The position numbers were made by a program, and so were the translations under genes. This document shows positions 54,268 to 64,000 of a stretch of 64,000 nucleotides of DNA, one piece after another. The stretch comes from Dactylorhiza incarnata (Eukaryota > Streptophyta > Magnoliopsida > Asparagales > Orchidaceae): NCBI GenBank assembly GCA_033032865.1, contig JAWHQI010000064.1, positions 868,001 through 932,000 on the forward strand, written 5' to 3'. Position 1 is the stretch's first letter, and every line of letters starts with the position of its first letter. The notes under the pieces were generated by a model. It made no database searches. It was not told the DNA's origin and was given only the letters and a program-made list of their open reading frames with translations.

Positions 54268-54968
54268 AGTCAAAAGGCTTCTGATTTCATATTTTTTAGC
54301 ATTCACATATTCTTTGCTAATTGCTCAACATGATTATAAAAATACTCGACACGAGTATAGATATGCGTAGAAGGATCGCTCAACGTAATGATCTAAATAA
54401 TCGCGCCATTCTTGATGTAAACATAATCGTCCATTTCATTTCTCAATAATATAACACACTAATCTAGCAAAAAACTTAAACTGGACTTAGAATATGAGTT
54501 GGCTGCAAAAAGATAAAACTGAAGTCAAAAATGGGTTGCGGATAGCCAAAACTGAGGTGCGGTTAACAATTGCCTAAATCAAATGACATTTTTTTTTCAA
54601 AATCAGAAACAATACTGAACGGAAGCAAATAAGCCGCGCCAAACGAAGCCTTAATCGTGAGGATGGAGCACGGAGAGTTTTTGCGGGCATTGTCGAGGAG
54701 TGAGGAGCGCGGAGAATTTTTGCCCTAACTGAACCGAGTAGCGCGGAGAATTTTTGCCCTAACTGAACCGAGGAGCGCGGAGAAAGAATTATGTTGAGCA
54801 GCACGAACCAGAGATGAAAAAAGTGGCCAGCGGGAGATGAAAATATAGCGGATTTTACCTTTCGCTGTGAGGCTTGAGTTATATATCTATATTAATATTT
54901 TCTTTTTAAAATTTCTCGCCCCCCCTAAATCCGCCCCTGACCGTATCCCTTTGGTTTTTTTAGTCTTA
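54268..54968. other. Intergenic, with a lone MITE end
   Basis: ccaaacgaagcc followed by tta at 54639-54653 looks like one end of a Tourist-like MITE without its partner. A 36-bp direct repeat (gcgcggagaatttttgccct) spans about 54700-54785. No gene seen. Confidence 0.5.
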
Positions 54969-55175
54969 GGCTTCGGTTGACACGGTGGTGGCAGTCGTGA
55001 ACGTGGTGGTCATGAACCGTGGTTCGTGAACGTCCGACCTCACCTAAAAAAATTCATGCATTTTACGCTCAAAACTAATTTATTTTCTTGGTAGCTGTCA
55101 TAACCTTTGTCTTGCCAAACATACAATCGTCACCGTTTGTTTCTCCATGTGACAACACAGCGAAAATTCCGGATC
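54969..55175 (+). mobile_element. Tourist-like MITE, copy 3 (degraded end)
   Basis: It starts GGCTTCGGTTGACAC after tta and shares the body cgtgaacgtggtggtcatga, but the right end has decayed. Confidence 0.6.
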
Positions 55176-56365
55176 TAGATTTCCCCTAATTTGGGTCCGA
55201 GCTCTCAACACAAATTTCGCCTTCGGTTGCAATTTTTTTCCCTTCTATAATTAAACAAAAAATAGTTTCGCAGTTGCCCAATTATATCATTTGCTCATAG
55301 TGCACGTCAGCATCATTACTGTACATACTATTCAGTTCTTACAAGTTACAAGTATACCCATAGCTTATATTTGTGCATTAATTGAATTATGATGTATAAA
55401 CATTTCTATTAAAGTAGCCAAGTTTCCTTCAAATTAGATTTTTTCTCGTGGGATACAACGGGTTAATTAATCTCATCATTTTATATTTTATATATATACA
55501 AAATAATTTACACTCTTAGATAAGTAAGGAGGGAAATTTTGACCACCAAATGCCTAAGATTTTCACAAAAAACGTCATATTTCATGGCCCTCTCTTCCTA
55601 AAAAACGTGCTATGTCTTCATTTTCACCGTCATAAACAGAGCATAAACATATCTATTCCATGTAAAACATAGCATAAACATATCTTGTTATTGTTACGAA
55701 ATTAAACAGAGCATAAACAGAGTGTTGGGAAAATGGTTAGAACTGATTTTATGTGCGCTTGGACTGCGTTTTCTTCTTATTGGAAAATTAAAAAAATTAG
55801 GGTTTTAAAACTTAATAACTAAGCTGGAGTTCATCATCTTTAGCCGGGATGTCAAAAGTGTTCTAATATCCCAGCGAACAAAAGTATTCGTTTGGATCAA
55901 TCAACATTGATCCTCTGCAATATAAAGAGCAAGAAATCAAAATGTAATTGTCTTTTTTCATATGTTATAGATCTACAAAGGTTTTACGAACATTTTCCCG
56001 TGAAAAAAAATACATTCGCACAATATTTCTGAGACAGTGGGATTGAGATGGCTAACATCCTCCTTCGGGCATCCGCCTCCTCCTTCGGGATAGTATCAGC
56101 CTCCTCCTTCAGGACAATATTTGTCATTGACGATCCAACGAAGGTTCTGCAATCAAACAATGTCTAGAAGATGTAGGGTACGTTATAATCTACCAACGAT
56201 TAATATGGTGCTTCCCCTATAGCGGAAAAAAAAATATTTCATGACGAAGTGCCAAAATTTATATAAACGAGAGGCCATGAGTCAATATCGCAATGATAAG
56301 TTCCGGTAAGCAAAGCGGCAAAGATAATATATTTTCAACGAGCAAATGTAAACCACACGAGAAAT
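55176..56365. other. Intergenic, nothing recognised
   Basis: AT-rich. A short repeat ctcctccttcggg occurs near 56060-56120. No ORF of note. Confidence 0.55.
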
Positions 56366-56370
56366 ATAGG

Positions 56371-57820
56371 CGATGGGGTAGGAATTCCGGGTTGCGAATA
56401 GCCAGAATTCCGTAACTCCCACCCTCTTAGTGGGGAGTTAGGAGGAAAACCACCACGCGCACGATCACCGCCCTCGATCACTGCGCGCGGTCCGATCCAA
56501 CCGCCGCTCTAACCGACCGTCGGCACGCCACCGGCGCGCAACCACAAGCCGGTGGTCGGACACCCTTGGCCACACGGCCGGCCGTGGCCGCGTGCGGCCG
56601 CTGGACGCACGGCCACGGGGCCGGCCCCCTGGCCGGCCGAGGCCGCGTCCCACCGCGAGGCCACGTGGCCGGCCGCGACCGCGCGCCGCTGCAAGGCCGC
56701 GCGGCTGACCACACGTCCGACCGCGCCGAGCGCTTTCCGCGCGCGGCCGGGTGTCGCGCGGTCACCTTGTTGTGAGGCCGGCCGGCCGGCCTCGGCCGCG
56801 CGCTCGCGGTCGGCCGGCCTCCCGTCCGCCCCTTCCTCGCCGCCCGGCTTCCGTCGCCGGGTGGCCTCCTCACCGCCGGCCGGTTCCCCAGTCGCTGGCC
56901 GGGTCTTTAACCATGATCACACGATCGTTCCACGAAATCTCCACCCTCTGATTGGCGGGTAACCGCCCGAGTAACCACTCATCATTGTTGGGTGTGTTTA
57001 TCCGAAAACACATCAGGTTGTGTATAGAAAAATACCCCAATAGTAATGCACGTCTTAAGCTATATAAAATCGGGCTGCAAATAATAATTATGATGGTTAC
57101 AGCCTGCGAATAATCACATAACTACCGTAACCACCTCTGGGGACTATAAATAGAACCTCAAGCCTTCTCTCATTTCCATCATTCTCTTCTCCCTCCTTTC
57201 CCCCTAAGTGCAAGAGAGAGAGAGCACTCCTTGAAGACCTTCATCATCTTCGAAGGAGACCTTGAAGAATCTTCGAACGCCTCAAAGACGGTCCAGAGAA
57301 CTTCGTCCTCCTCCTCCAAGCTTCGTTCCGAGCACAGAACTCCTCAAGATCGTTACCTTCGAGCCAACAGAGGGTTCTTCACTCCGGCCACCAGCATCAA
57401 CCTCCAAAGTGCTCCAAGAGTTGTGCGCGCACCCTTCATCTTCCAAACACAAGCAGAAGGCCGTACGAGCCCCAAAGCGCGGTGCTCCCCACCGCGGCAA
57501 AGAAGAAGAGAACTTAGCCTCGAGAGTGGTGGTCTGTCACCCTCTGAATGTCTCTCTCCATCTCTCTCCCCCAATTGTAACTAGGAGCGGTATGTCGCCC
57601 TTGAGTTCTCACAATAGCCCTGTAAAGAAACAACTGATAGTGAAGTTGGATTGGCTCTGAACCAACCGCGTGGGTTTTCACCTCTTTTCGTGGTTTTCCA
57701 CGATAAAAAAGATCTTTTGTCAGCCGTCTCGAAATTCTGTGATTGATTGCGCTCTTGTCCGCTCCCGGGCTAAGAAGGTCATTCTAGACCGATTTTAGGA
57801 GCCTCAAGCAGACCGCAACA
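56371..57820 (+). mobile_element. Solo LTR (1450 bp), degenerate ends
   Basis: The 3' end GACCGCAACA and the 3' half match the lineage of 60893-62757. The 5' end reads CGATGGGGTA, probably a mutated TGAT. Flanks atagg (56366-56370) and atatg (57821-57825) differ at one base. TATAAATA at 57145-57152. A very GC-rich stretch (56450-56890) gives overlapping ORFs that I do not regard as genes. Confidence 0.78.
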
Positions 57821-57825
57821 ATATG

Positions 57826-58657
57826 TTTTTTACTTGGAAAACTTTAAATTTGGGACAAAAATCACTAACAGCAAATGATAAGTCGCTTGTCGCTGCGTTA
57901 AGAGGACCAGTCGGGTTCTGATTCCAGGATGAGCGTCTGCTTAGTTGGCCGGTAGTTTTAGGTTTTGATTTATATTATGACGAAGCAGTCATGTATAAGA
58001 TTCCCTCATTTCTTGGCGCGGCAACGCGCTCTTTTATCATCCTCGCAAAAAAATTAGGTCATTGATATTGGTACCCCTTAAATGGCTATTTGTAGCCCAC
58101 TTATATTTGTACTCATAGTGGATATTAGTACCCATAGTGGATATTTGTACTCAACCATTTTTTTAAATGAACAAATAGTTAAAAGTTAATTTGTTAAATG
58201 TCTGATACATGATTTCATTCTACTGCAATACGCAAAATTCATATTTCATTCCAAACCGAACGGAAGTTAAATGTCTGATACATGATAAATGTTCTTTGCA
58301 TCTCTTAAAGTACGCAAAACATCAAATAGTCGTCGTTTGTTGCAGTCGTCTCCCAAAAAACCTAAATAATAAGAAAATAACAATTAGCAAACATCAACTC
58401 AATAATAATCGTCACGACCTAGGATTACCCTAGGTTTTGCCCTTGTGGTGAGACTATCTGCCCTCAAAATAATGATAATAAATCCCAATTTTTTTGCAGT
58501 ATTTCTGGCCCAAACAATTAACTCTTTTTTGCCCGGAAAACTCATATTTGTGCAAAATCCCCGACGGCGACGAGACCGTCATCTTTGACCTAGGCAAAAT
58601 CCCCAACGGCGGGAAGCGGCGCTGCGGCCGCAACAGCCGCGCCTCCATGAAGAGTAA
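57826..58657. other. Intergenic, with short direct repeats
   Basis: tcatagtggatatt is repeated near 58115-58160, and a second pair (atgtctgatacatgat) occurs near 58198 and 58270. No gene supported. Confidence 0.5.
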
Positions 58658-59035
58658 TAACTCCCTCTGCATGGTCGCAACCGGAGACATAAACAGAGCA
58701 ACAGCACTCAACTCAGCATTGCGTCTACTTCATCGGCTCCAACAGACAAAGACGGCGTCAGCCCACCTCTAAACTTCAATTTCGAGCTGGAAAGCCTGCT
58801 TGCCGCCATGGAAATGGACGGAAAGAAGTTGGAACAGGACTTAGAGGAGGAGGAAGAAGAAGAGTTGGGTGACGGCGGCGCCATGGATGGAAATGAGCCG
58901 GTGAAAGTGATGACGGAGATGGAGAAGGTGTTAATGGCGGACTTGGAAAACATGGAGGCTAATAACCTGTGGGAGGAGGATGGGAGTGAGATTTGGCCAT
59001 GGCCACGGGAGATGAGCGGTGAGATCAATCTGTAG
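58658..59035 (+). pseudogene. Gene-like acidic ORF fragment
   Basis: Open frame from 58658 to TAG at 59033, with an ATG at 58808. It reads through a Ser/Thr-rich start, then LNFNFELESLLAAME, a Glu run (EEEEEEEL) and EMEKVLMADLENMEANNLWEE. The composition is protein-like and unlike the surrounding AT-rich DNA. I do not recognise the family. It ends exactly at an AT-rich insertion, and its last motif (GAGATTTGGCCATGGC) recurs at 59906 and 59927, so it may be a gene cut by that insertion. It may also be chance. Confidence 0.35.

Positions 59036-59066
<31 letters not shown>
59035..59066. repeat. (TA)n microsatellite
   Basis: An uninterrupted ta run of about 15 repeats. Further TA-rich tracts lie at 59255-59345 and 59865-59900. 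Confidence 0.95.
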
Positions 59067-59072
<6 letters not shown>

Positions 59073-59410
59073 CACACGAGAGTGACAGTACACGGGGCCC
59101 CCCGTGCCTCACGCGACAGTACCCTGCCCGTACCCGGCGGGCTTCGCCCTCACCCGATACGCACCCGGTTAATAAAATTTTAAAAAATAAATATTTTTTA
59201 TTTTATTTTTAAAATATTTTAAATTTCTGCATTTTAAGATTACGTATATATCTATATTATATCTAATTTATATATATATTATATCTAATTTATATATATA
59301 TATGCATTTTATATATTTAATATATGTATTTATATATATTATATAAATTTTACGCGATTTTTTTTTTAAAAAAAACAAAGTCCGCCGCCCGTCTCCCTTC
59401 CCTCCGCCTC

Positions 59411-59682
59411 CGCCGCCGCCGGAGCCACCGCTGCCTGACCGGAGACCACCGACGAGGTCGCCGGCCCCCGGCGAACCTGCCAGGGTTGGTCCGGCGGCGC
59501 TCCGGCAGGGCCACCGGCGGCGGTGGCCCTGCCCATGAGGCCCAGATCTGGGCCTCACGGGCAGGGCCACCGCCGCCGGTGGCCCTGCCGGAGCGCCGCC
59601 GGACCAACCCCGGCAGGTTCGCCGGGGGCCGGCGACCTCACCGATGGTCTCCGGTCAGGCGGCGGTGGCTCCGTCGGCGACG
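59411..59682. repeat. Near-perfect palindrome, about 136-bp arms, no spacer
   Basis: The centre is AGA|TCT between 59546 and 59547. Arms align base to base without gaps, for example ggagccacc (59421) opposite ggtggctcc (ending 59672). There are only a few mismatches. It is GC-rich. The near-identical ORFs on both strands (starting MALP.RPRSGPHGQGH) result from the symmetry. Confidence 0.93.
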
Positions 59683-59910
59683 GGGAAGGGAGACGTGGGT
59701 GGGCGTACAGAAACGGGGAAGAAGGCGTCGGGTTTCTTTCGGGAAGGAGGAGAGGATTTTATTTTTTGTTGGCTATTTGCAGACCTGATAGGCTAGATCC
59801 AACGGTAGAGATTTAATGCGTAGTCATATTTTGGCTTCGAAATGGGCCTATAAGTATTCCTTTATATAATATAGATATATATGTATATATATATATAACT
59901 ACGGTGAGAT

Positions 59911-60353
59911 TTGGCCATGGCTACGGTGAGATTTGGCCATGGCGTTCGGAGAAGATCGGGAAGGGGGGCGCTGCTTCCGTAAGAATTTTTGAGTGCGTAA
60001 GGGTGAAGGGGTGGGTACAATTAGGTTTATTTTAAGTTTAATAAATGCCTCTTTTTTAAAAAGAAATGGATACAAATAGCTATATGTGAGGTATGATTAT
60101 CATTACCCAAAAATTATCTCGCCAAAGACAATACTTAATAAACTTTAAGGGATTGGGGAATACTTTTTAAAATAAAATAAAACAATACACAAATGAAACT
60201 CAATTACATATAAATACAAATTGGAGAAATGATAAAATTGGAAATACGACAGTTTCACCAAATGGTGTTCTTCTCTTATACTTAGTAAAAATATACTATA
60301 AAACATATACGAGAAAATGAATGTGAGTCATCAACACTGAATCTCTCTGATCT
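59911..60353. other. Intergenic, nothing recognised
   Basis: AT-rich DNA between the palindrome-bearing insertion and the plastid insert. Confidence 0.5.
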
Positions 60354-60500
60354 CACACCGTCCGTCACACTATGGGAGTTGGTCATACCCAAAGTCGTTA
60401 TCTTAACCGCAAGGAGGGGGATGTTGAAGGCAGGGCTAGTGACTGGAGTGAAGTCGTAACAAGGTAGTCGTACTGGAAGGTGCGGCTGGATCACCTCTTT
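60354..60500 (+). pseudogene. 3' end of plastid 16S rRNA gene (nuclear plastid DNA insert)
   Basis: It contains the conserved cacaccg(t)ccgtcacac site, gtgaagtcgtaacaaggta and the 3' end ctggatcacctc. Against the conserved 16S sequence the changes I can name are transitions (CACACCGCCC to CACACCGTCC; CCTCCTTT to CCTCTTTT). This is the pattern of methyl-C deamination in nuclear plastid DNA. The anti-Shine-Dalgarno CCTCC is broken. Confidence 0.88.
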
Positions 60501-60715
60501 TTCAGAGAGAGCTAATGCTTATGCTTGTTGGGTATTTTGGTTTGACATTGTTTGCCACCAAAAAAGAAGCGAGCTACGTATGAGCTAAGCTTGGATATGG
60601 AAGTCTTCTTTCGTTTCTCGACGGTGAAGTGAGACCAAGTCCAAGAGCTTATTATCCTAGGTCGTAACAAGTTGATAGGATCTCATTCGGACGTCCCCAT
60701 GTCGCCACACGGGAG
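60501..60715 (+). pseudogene. Plastid 16S-trnI spacer, nuclear copy
   Basis: It continues the insert in plastid order: agctaatgcttatgcttg, ttgggtattttggtttgac, ggatatggaagtcttctttc and cgacggtgaagtgagacc. Similarity fades near 60715. The tRNA-Ile gene is not reached. 60716-60892 holds nothing I recognise. Confidence 0.8.
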
Positions 60716-60892
60716 GTCTAACTGGTGCCCGATCGCACCAAGTTTAATCACAAATCAATTTGTCTAGTTCGGACTTCTCGACCACCATTGCTGTAAGTTT
60801 TGTGCATCTAGGAGGAAATCTCAACCCAACATGTTCCTACTACTAATCATTTGAACAACATTTAACCACGTTATATCTGTATTTTATATATT

Positions 60893-62757
60893 TGATAGGT
60901 ACCCCATAATCCGGGTTGTGAATAGCCAAAACATCCACCTCTTTTGGTGGAGGAAATGAGGTTGACCAAAGTAAACCTCACTGGCCCCGTAATCTCCCAA
61001 CATGGAGGTGCAAATAGTAAAATTCATCATCATGGGGTGCAAATAGTAAAATCCTCTAACATGGGGGTGTAAATAGTAAAATCCTTCAACATTGGGGTGC
61101 AAATAGTAAAATCACATGTCGTAAGATGCAAAAAGTAAAATCCTCTAACACGTTGGTGTAAATAGTAAAATCCTCCAACATGGGGGGTGCAAATAGTAAA
61201 ATACCATAACATGAGATGCAAACAGTAAAATTCTGCAATATGGTCTGCGTATAACAAATAATATGGTTATGGTGTGAGCATAACCATATCCATCATATGA
61301 GTACATATTAGCACAAAACTATACAAACTGGTGTGCGCATAACCATATTCATAATGAGTGTGCGTATAACACATAAATTGGTTATGGTGTGTATAGCACA
61401 TAAATTATTTATGGTGTGTATATATCACATAAATTAGTTATGGTGTGCGGGTAGCCGCATAACCACCCTAACCACCCTAATCACTCATTTAATTGCGGAA
61501 GTGCCACCCACAAAAGCTATAAATAGGACCTAGAGCCCTCCTTCATTTCCATCTTTTCTCTCCTCCCTCCTTTACTCCTTCGAGCAAAAGAGATCCTCGA
61601 AGACACCTTCGAAGATCTCCATCGCCTTCGAAGAATCCTTCGATGATCTTTGAGCGTCTTCGAAGATCTTCGAGCGTCTTCGCAGATCTTTAAGCACCTT
61701 AAAGATCCTACGAAGGCGTTCATCCTCCTTTGAGCGAGCGTTCCGCTCCAAGCGCGCCTCTGTGTGCTCCACTCTCAAGACCTCTCCAAGCGCGCCTCTG
61801 TGCGCTCCGCTCTCAAGACCTCTCCAAGCGCGCCTCCGTGCGCTCCGCTCTCAAGACCTCTCCAAGTGCGCCTCTGTGCGCTCTGCTCTCAAGACCTCTC
61901 CAAGCGCGCCTCCGTGCGCTCCACTCTCAAGACCGCTCCAAGCGTGCCTCTGTATGCTCCGCTCTCAAGACTGGTCCAAGTGCGCCTCCGTGCGCTGCGC
62001 TCTCAAGACCGCTCCAAGCGTGCCTCCGTGCGTAATTGTGCTCTCAAGACCGCTCCAAGCGTGCCTCTGTGCGCTCCGCTCTCAAGACCTCTCCAACCGT
62101 GCCTCTGTGGGCTCCGCTCTCAAGACCGCTCCAAGCGTGCCTCCGTGCGCTTCGCTCTCAAGACCGCTCCAAGCGCACCCCCCCCCCCCCGCGTACTCAA
62201 CAACAAGCACTATGTGCGCTTCGCTCTCAAGACCGCTCCAAACCCACCCCCGCACACTCAGCAACAAGCACTCCGCGCATACAAGAACAAGCGTTCCATG
62301 CATCCACCAACAAGACCAACACTTCATACTCCTCTCACGCAGCAGGAGACAAGCCGTAGAGACAAAGGCGTGTAGAGCACACCGATCCAACCTTCAAGCA
62401 GCAGTCGAAGACTCAAGAGCGCTCAAAGCGCATCATTCCCTTCTGCAGCAGGCAAAAGCCAGCTCCGTCGGTGGCATGTTACCCCCTGAGTGTCTCTCTC
62501 TCCCAACAATTGTAACGATGAGCGGTCTGTCGCCCTCGCATTCTCTTAAAAAGTTATGTACAACTCCAACAAATAGTGAAGTTTGGTCGGCACAGCCCCG
62601 GTCATGTGGTTTTTCACCCATTTTCAGAGTTTTTCACGTTAAAAAAACTCTCTTGTCAGTCATCTCCTTTTCTCTGTGACTGTTTGCACCCTCGGCCGCT
62701 CCCGATCTAAGACGATCCAATTTAGACCGGTTTATGAGCCTCGAGTGAGCCGCAACA
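60893..62757 (+). mobile_element. Solo LTR (1865 bp), TSD atatt
   Basis: TGATAGGTAC to CCGCAACA, flanked by atatt (60888-60892, 62758-62762). TATAAATA at 61518-61525. It contains a 30-bp array of gtgcaaatagtaaaatcct (about 61005-61235) and a 38-bp array (61755-62165). Same lineage as 13675-15850 and 56371-57820. Confidence 0.93.
61755..62175 (+). repeat. 38-bp minisatellite in the solo LTR
   Basis: About 11 units of gctctcaagacctctccaag plus cgcgcctctgtgcgctcc (for example ctctcaag at 61772 and 61810). It is the same unit as at 14195-15110, in the same place after the TATA box. ORFs across it (203-305 codons) are by-products. Confidence 0.93.
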
Positions 62758-62864
62758 ATATTAAATATATTTTTTTCCAGATTTTTTCATATTTTATGGA
62801 TCTAATATTTATGATTTCATAAATTGTCTACATAATATGTGCGACTTTTTTGCAACGGTATTGG

Positions 62865-63009
62865 CATGACAATTGTTATGACTGCTACTAAGAAAAGAAC
62901 TAGTTTTGAACAAAAAAATGGATGAAGTTCGGTAGTGAGGTCGGGCGTTCACGAATGACGGTTCATAACCACCGCATTCACAGCCGCCACCGCCAAGCCA
63001 AAGTGAGCC
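62865..63009 (-). mobile_element. Tourist-like MITE, copy 4 (truncated)
   Basis: The minus strand starts GGCTCACTTTGGC at 63009, next to tta. The body matches copies 1-3. The distal end is lost. Confidence 0.65.
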
Positions 63010-63012
63010 TTA

Positions 63013-63866
63013 GGCTCTATTTGGCTCGGTTGTAGCGATTGAAAATTCAGTGGGGAAAGCAGTGGTGAAATAATCAGCTATTTTGCAGAATGATAAAATA
63101 ATCACTGAAACTGTTTGGACGACCAACATTTAACAACTTTATTTTATAAATATTATATAAATAAACTATATTGATTAAAATTATATAATAAATTGATATT
63201 ATTTTGATAATTAATATAATATAACATAAATTATTTATATATAAATTATTTAATAATATGTTATATTAATAATACGATTATTTATACGGTATACCTTACT
63301 ATTTTAATAATACATTATTTATATTATTAATAATAAGTTATTATAATACAACATATTATTTCAATTATATGCTAATTATATGTTAAATTATTTTAATAAT
63401 ACAAAGTGTTATTATATTATTAATAATACGTTATATTAATTATTAATAATATGCTATATTTATAATTTATATATATATTATTTATATTATATTATACTTT
63501 ATTTATATTATTAATAATTATGTTATTTTTATTAGATTATTAATATGTCATATTACTAATAAATAAATATTATTATTTTTATTATATAAGTTATTTTATA
63601 TTATAACTTATTAAATATATTTATATTATATGTTATTTGTATTATAATTTATAAATATACAAACTATATTAAATTATTAATAAAACATTTTTTAAAATAA
63701 AGCTGTGCTGCAGCGCAACTGCCATTCCCTGCCGCGGGTGAAGACCCGCGGCAAGAAAACAGCTTCCTGCAGCTGTTTTCCACGGTGATGCCCTAAACAC
63801 TTGTTTGGAGCAGCTTTTTAAAAAAAGGATGTCCTCTACTCCTAAATCGTGGCGCCTAACAGAGCC
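63013..63866. mobile_element. Tourist-like MITE or larger PIF/Harbinger derivative, TSD tta
   Basis: GGCTCTATTTGGCTC and, at the other end, GGCGCCTAACAGAGCC are inverted. tta flanks both sides (63010-63012, 63867-63869). The interior is extremely AT-rich (63120-63690), then a GC-rich stem (ccgcgggtgaagacccgcgg, near 63732). No transposase. It directly abuts copy 4; they share the tta. Confidence 0.82.
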
Positions 63867-63869
63867 TTA

Positions 63870-64000
63870 ATTGTCTTTAATTCTAGAAGTTATATCTTCA
63901 ACTATATTTTCATTCTATATATGGAAGAGATTTAAGCTTATTTCTCACTTACACCGTTTTGTGCATGCTTGTTTTTGATAAACATTACTTCACGGCAAGT
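63870..64000. other. Intergenic, nothing recognised
   Basis: AT-rich to the window end. Confidence 0.5.

Larger units (their letters stand above)
59026..59902. mobile_element. Possible fold-back/hAT-like insertion with 8-bp TSD
   Basis: Flanked by ggtgagat (59018-59025, 59903-59910). Near the ends, GTAGTTATATATATA and TATATATATAACTAC are inverted. The interior holds a (TA)n tract, AT-rich DNA and the large palindrome. The right flank itself contains a local repeat of ggtgagatttggccatgg, so the TSD could be coincidental. Confidence 0.35.

Noticed and set aside
56440..56962. GC-rich ORFs (up to 136 codons) in the solo LTR at 56371
   Set aside because: Several overlapping frames on both strands in low-complexity CG-rich DNA; no domain.
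58708..59112. 134-codon minus-strand ORF (Ser-rich)
   Set aside because: It is antisense to the acidic plus-strand ORF; its Ser runs are the complement of GAG/GAA codons, and it starts in the TA microsatellite flank.
60354..60500. Functional 16S rRNA gene
   Set aside because: Only the last about 150 bases are present, with transitions in universally conserved positions including the CCTCC core.

Overview
This window is plant nuclear DNA, almost certainly angiosperm heterochromatin or an intergenic region. The evidence is nested plant-type LTR retrotransposons (Ty3 chromovirus with chromodomain, Ty1/copia elements of Tork-like and Ale-like type), Tourist-like MITEs and a decayed insert of plastid 16S rDNA. 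I find no intact host gene, no tRNA gene and no CRISPR array. About three quarters of the window can be assigned to mobile elements, many of them bounded to the base by target-site duplications (TSDs).

Layout. 1-8948: a minus-strand, gag-only LTR element (NA-1) that runs off the left edge. It has an 87-bp tandem array, a broken gag and one LTR. That LTR is split by a complete 6.0-kb minus-strand Ty3-type element (2184-8196, TSD gagca). 8949-10041: GGTTCGG-rich repeat DNA. 10047-13323: a Ty3-type element with LTRs, PBS and TSD but only about 93 bp of internal DNA (TSD ataac). 13675-15850: solo LTR (TSD gaatc). 17028-21749: decayed Ale-like copia (TSD caact). 21481-27201: a 2.8-kb tandem duplication of LTR, flank and pol sequence with a scrambled 113-bp junction; its second copy runs into a complete but mutated Tork-like copia (25080-30653). 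30660-33466: intergenic DNA with two MITEs, a SINE-like inverted pair, a hairpin and a 103-bp tandem duplication.

33467-54262: a second gag-only element (NA-2, TSD gggtc). It has an intact 706-codon gag-protease ORF and a 74-bp array. Its 3' LTR is interrupted by a 14.3-kb, young Tekay/Del-like chromovirus (38390-52736, TSD ctcgc). The chromovirus has 4.7-kb LTRs, an uninterrupted gag frame and an uninterrupted protease-RT-RNase H-integrase-chromodomain frame. The two frames are separated by a 135-bp AT-rich, GT...AG-bounded segment that looks like an intron. 54268-64000: two solo LTRs (56371-57820 and 60893-62757, the latter with TSD atatt), a small gene-like remnant, a near-perfect 136-bp-arm palindrome, a plastid rDNA insertion and a TTA-flanked MITE.

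How the parts relate. The NA elements keep gag and a retropepsin but lack reverse transcriptase and integrase, so they would depend on a partner's enzymes; none of matching type lies in the window. The chromovirus is the only element here that looks potentially autonomous, provided the intron-like segment is removed from its RNA. The three solo LTRs and the 10047-13323 element share LTR ends and layout and look like one lineage removed largely by LTR-LTR recombination. Long C or G homopolymers recur in unrelated elements and are either a real expansion tendency or a sequencing artefact.
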